Origin: Sulfurimonas sp. | GTDB lineage: Bacteria > Campylobacterota > Campylobacteria > Campylobacterales > Sulfurimonadaceae | NCBI GenBank assembly: GCA_027063295.1 | Contig: JAMORZ010000129.1 | Location: 1-7,707, forward strand | Direction: 5' to 3' | Length of the DNA: 7,707 nt | Shown: positions 7,115 to 7,707 of the stretch, one piece after another | Position numbering within the stretch: position 1 is the first letter of the stretch | Layout: every line of letters begins with the position of its first letter | Translations under genes and position numbers: made by a program | The notes under the pieces: model-generated | The model's database searches: none | Seen by the model: only the letters and a program-made list of their open reading frames with translations | What the model was told of the DNA's origin: nothing

Positions 7115-7185
7115 AATTTCTCTTTTTTTCTCTTGTTATTGCATAATTATTTGTATAATTCTACCAAAGAAAGAAAGGGTTTTTA
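7115..7185. promoter_or_regulatory. Divergent promoter region between the 12-helix gene and the globin gene
   Basis: This 71-bp AT-rich spacer must hold the promoters of both divergent genes. In its middle is a perfect inverted repeat, AATTAT-TTGT-ATAATT (7145-7160). The right arm contains the -10 box of the globin promoter, and the left arm could serve as part of a -10 region for the leftward gene. Whether the symmetry is an operator or just two AT-rich -10 regions facing each other cannot be decided from one copy. Confidence 0.5.
7133..7159 (+). promoter_or_regulatory. Predicted sigma-70 type promoter of the globin gene
   Basis: A perfect -10 TATAAT lies at 7154-7159. The best -35 candidate is TTGTTA at 7133-7138, with a 15-nt spacer that is a little short. 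Transcription would begin near 7166, about 20 nt before the ATG. The Shine-Dalgarno site AAAGGG is at 7174-7179, 6 nt before the start codon. Confidence 0.6.
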
Positions 7186-7629
7186 ATGAAATTAGAGATT
7201 ACAGATGGTACGATTGGTGTAAGGCCACCAGTTGCAAAACCACATCCTGGTTTTTTGCATGAAGTTGGGGTTGAGAGATTTGAGAAGCTTGTATATGATC
7301 ACTACGAACTTATAGAGAAGAGTGATATTGCATTTTTATTTCCTGTTCACGATGAGGAGGATTTTGCCGAAGCAAAACGTCATGCATTTACATTTTTACT
7401 TGAGATCAGTGGTGGAGAGCCTCTCTTTACAAAAGAGCGTGGAGAACATCAGATGGTGGGACGTCATGCACCGTTTCGTATCGATGAAGAGGGGAGAAAG
7501 TCATGGTTGCGTTTATATGCACAACTTTTAGAACCACTTGAAGATGAGGGGATCAACCCTGAGTATATTAAGTCGTTTTGGAACTACTTGGATATCTTCT
7601 CGATGTGGCTGGTCAACACAGAGAGTTAA
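7186..7629 (+). CDS. Group II truncated haemoglobin
   Basis: A 147-residue globin of the 2-on-2 (truncated) class, probably cytoplasmic, binding O2 or NO at haem. The core matches what I recall of Mycobacterium tuberculosis HbO (GlbO): RFEKLVYDHYELI (Tyr40 at B10), LFP (Phe52 at CD1), the glycine pair GG at 76-77, TKERGEHQMVGRHAPFRI with His94 as the proximal haem ligand F8, SWLRLY with Trp107 at G8, and a last helix ending in WLVN. RHAPF and Trp G8 point to group II; the well-known C. jejuni Ctb is group III. About 17 residues more than HbO precede the B helix (ITDGTIGVRPPVAKPHPG region). The start ATG has a good Shine-Dalgarno site. The gene is monocistronic, between its own promoter and a hairpin terminator, and divergent from the 12-helix gene. 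Likely roles are NO detoxification, O2 handling or sensing; the choice among them is open. Confidence 0.88.
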   Translation: MKLEITDGTIGVRPPVAKPHPGFLHEVGVERFEKLVYDHYELIEKSDIAFLFPVHDEEDFAEAKRHAFTFLLEISGGEPLFTKERGEHQMVGRHAPFRIDEEGRKSWLRLYAQLLEPLEDEGINPEYIKSFWNYLDIFSMWLVNTES

Positions 7630-7658
7630 AACGCAACTCTAAAAGGTTTGCGTTTTTT
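7628..7658 (+). terminator. Rho-independent terminator of the globin gene
   Basis: A 9-bp stem, AAAACGCAA (7628-7636) with TTGCGTTTT (7648-7656), encloses an 11-nt loop and runs into a T-tract (7653-7658). It begins inside the TAA stop of the globin gene. A second copy of the left arm, AAACGCA at 7664-7670, could pair with the same right arm as an alternative hairpin. Confidence 0.8.
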
Positions 7659-7669
7659 AAAATAAACGC

Positions 7670-7700
7670 AGTGGGTGTAGCCCACTTCACGAGCGAGTGA
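7670..7700. repeat. Two consecutive small hairpins at the right edge, possible intergenic repeat
   Basis: AGTGGG (7670-7675) pairs with CCCACT (7681-7686) around a 5-nt loop, and TCAC (7687-7690) pairs with GTGA (7697-7700) around a 6-nt loop. This stretch is visibly more GC-rich than its surroundings. It follows directly on the terminator and is cut off by the window end. Only one copy lies in the window, so calling it part of a dispersed repeat is inference. Confidence 0.4.
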
Positions 7701-7707
7701 GTAGACC

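Noticed and set aside
7074..7262. Open frame of 62 codons spanning the divergent promoter region on the + strand
   Set aside because: It overlaps the starts of both real genes and the promoter, and ends inside the globin gene in another frame.
7322..7531. Open frame of 69 codons on the + strand inside the globin gene
   Set aside because: Other-frame shadow of a well supported globin.
7613..7705. Open - strand frame from the right edge into the globin 3' end
   Set aside because: It could be the tail of a gene outside the window, but it runs through the hairpin terminator and the end of the globin gene and resembles no family I know. Noted only as part of the possible repeat.

Overview
The window is AT-rich chromosomal DNA that most likely comes from a Campylobacterota (epsilonproteobacterial) genome of the Sulfurimonas/Sulfuricurvum/Campylobacter kind. 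The main reason is a nuoN gene followed directly by a long TPR protein that looks like the flagellar motor protein PflA; as I recall, the two are also neighbours in Campylobacter jejuni. The trxA/trxB/dapB proteins also look epsilonproteobacterial. No phage, insertion sequence, CRISPR array, tRNA or rRNA is visible, and there is no gene-free gap longer than about 90 bases.

Layout. On the + strand, 2-877 is the 3' part of nuoN (proton-pumping membrane subunit of respiratory complex I). A secreted TPR protein, probably PflA, follows at 908-3271 with a TTG start behind a strong Shine-Dalgarno site. Its stop codon is shared, in a TTATAA palindrome, with the stop of the convergent dapB. Reading leftwards on the - strand is a group: a 12-helix membrane protein (7114-5882), trxA (5818-5498, own promoter), a membrane-anchored cysteine-free thioredoxin-fold protein (about 5494-4988), trxB (4991-4044) and dapB (4033-3266). 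The last four are tightly packed or overlapping and look like one operon. On the right, a group II truncated haemoglobin gene (7186-7629, +) is divergent from the 12-helix gene, shares a 71-bp intergenic promoter region with it, and ends in a rho-independent terminator. Beyond that is a short hairpin-rich edge that may belong to a dispersed repeat.

How the genes work together. nuoN and pflA link the respiratory proton pump with a structural part of the flagellar motor that uses the proton gradient. trxA and trxB form the cytoplasmic thioredoxin/thioredoxin reductase couple. The protein encoded between them has a thioredoxin-like outline but no cysteine and an N-terminal anchor that probably places it in the periplasm. 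DapB serves lysine and diaminopimelate synthesis. The divergent globin and 12-helix (haem-copper oxidase subunit I/NnrS-like) pair suggests an O2- or NO-related role; this is inferred from context.

The points most worth checking are the thioredoxin-like gene without a normal start codon, which lies in frame directly behind the trxA stop, and the globin/12-helix pair.
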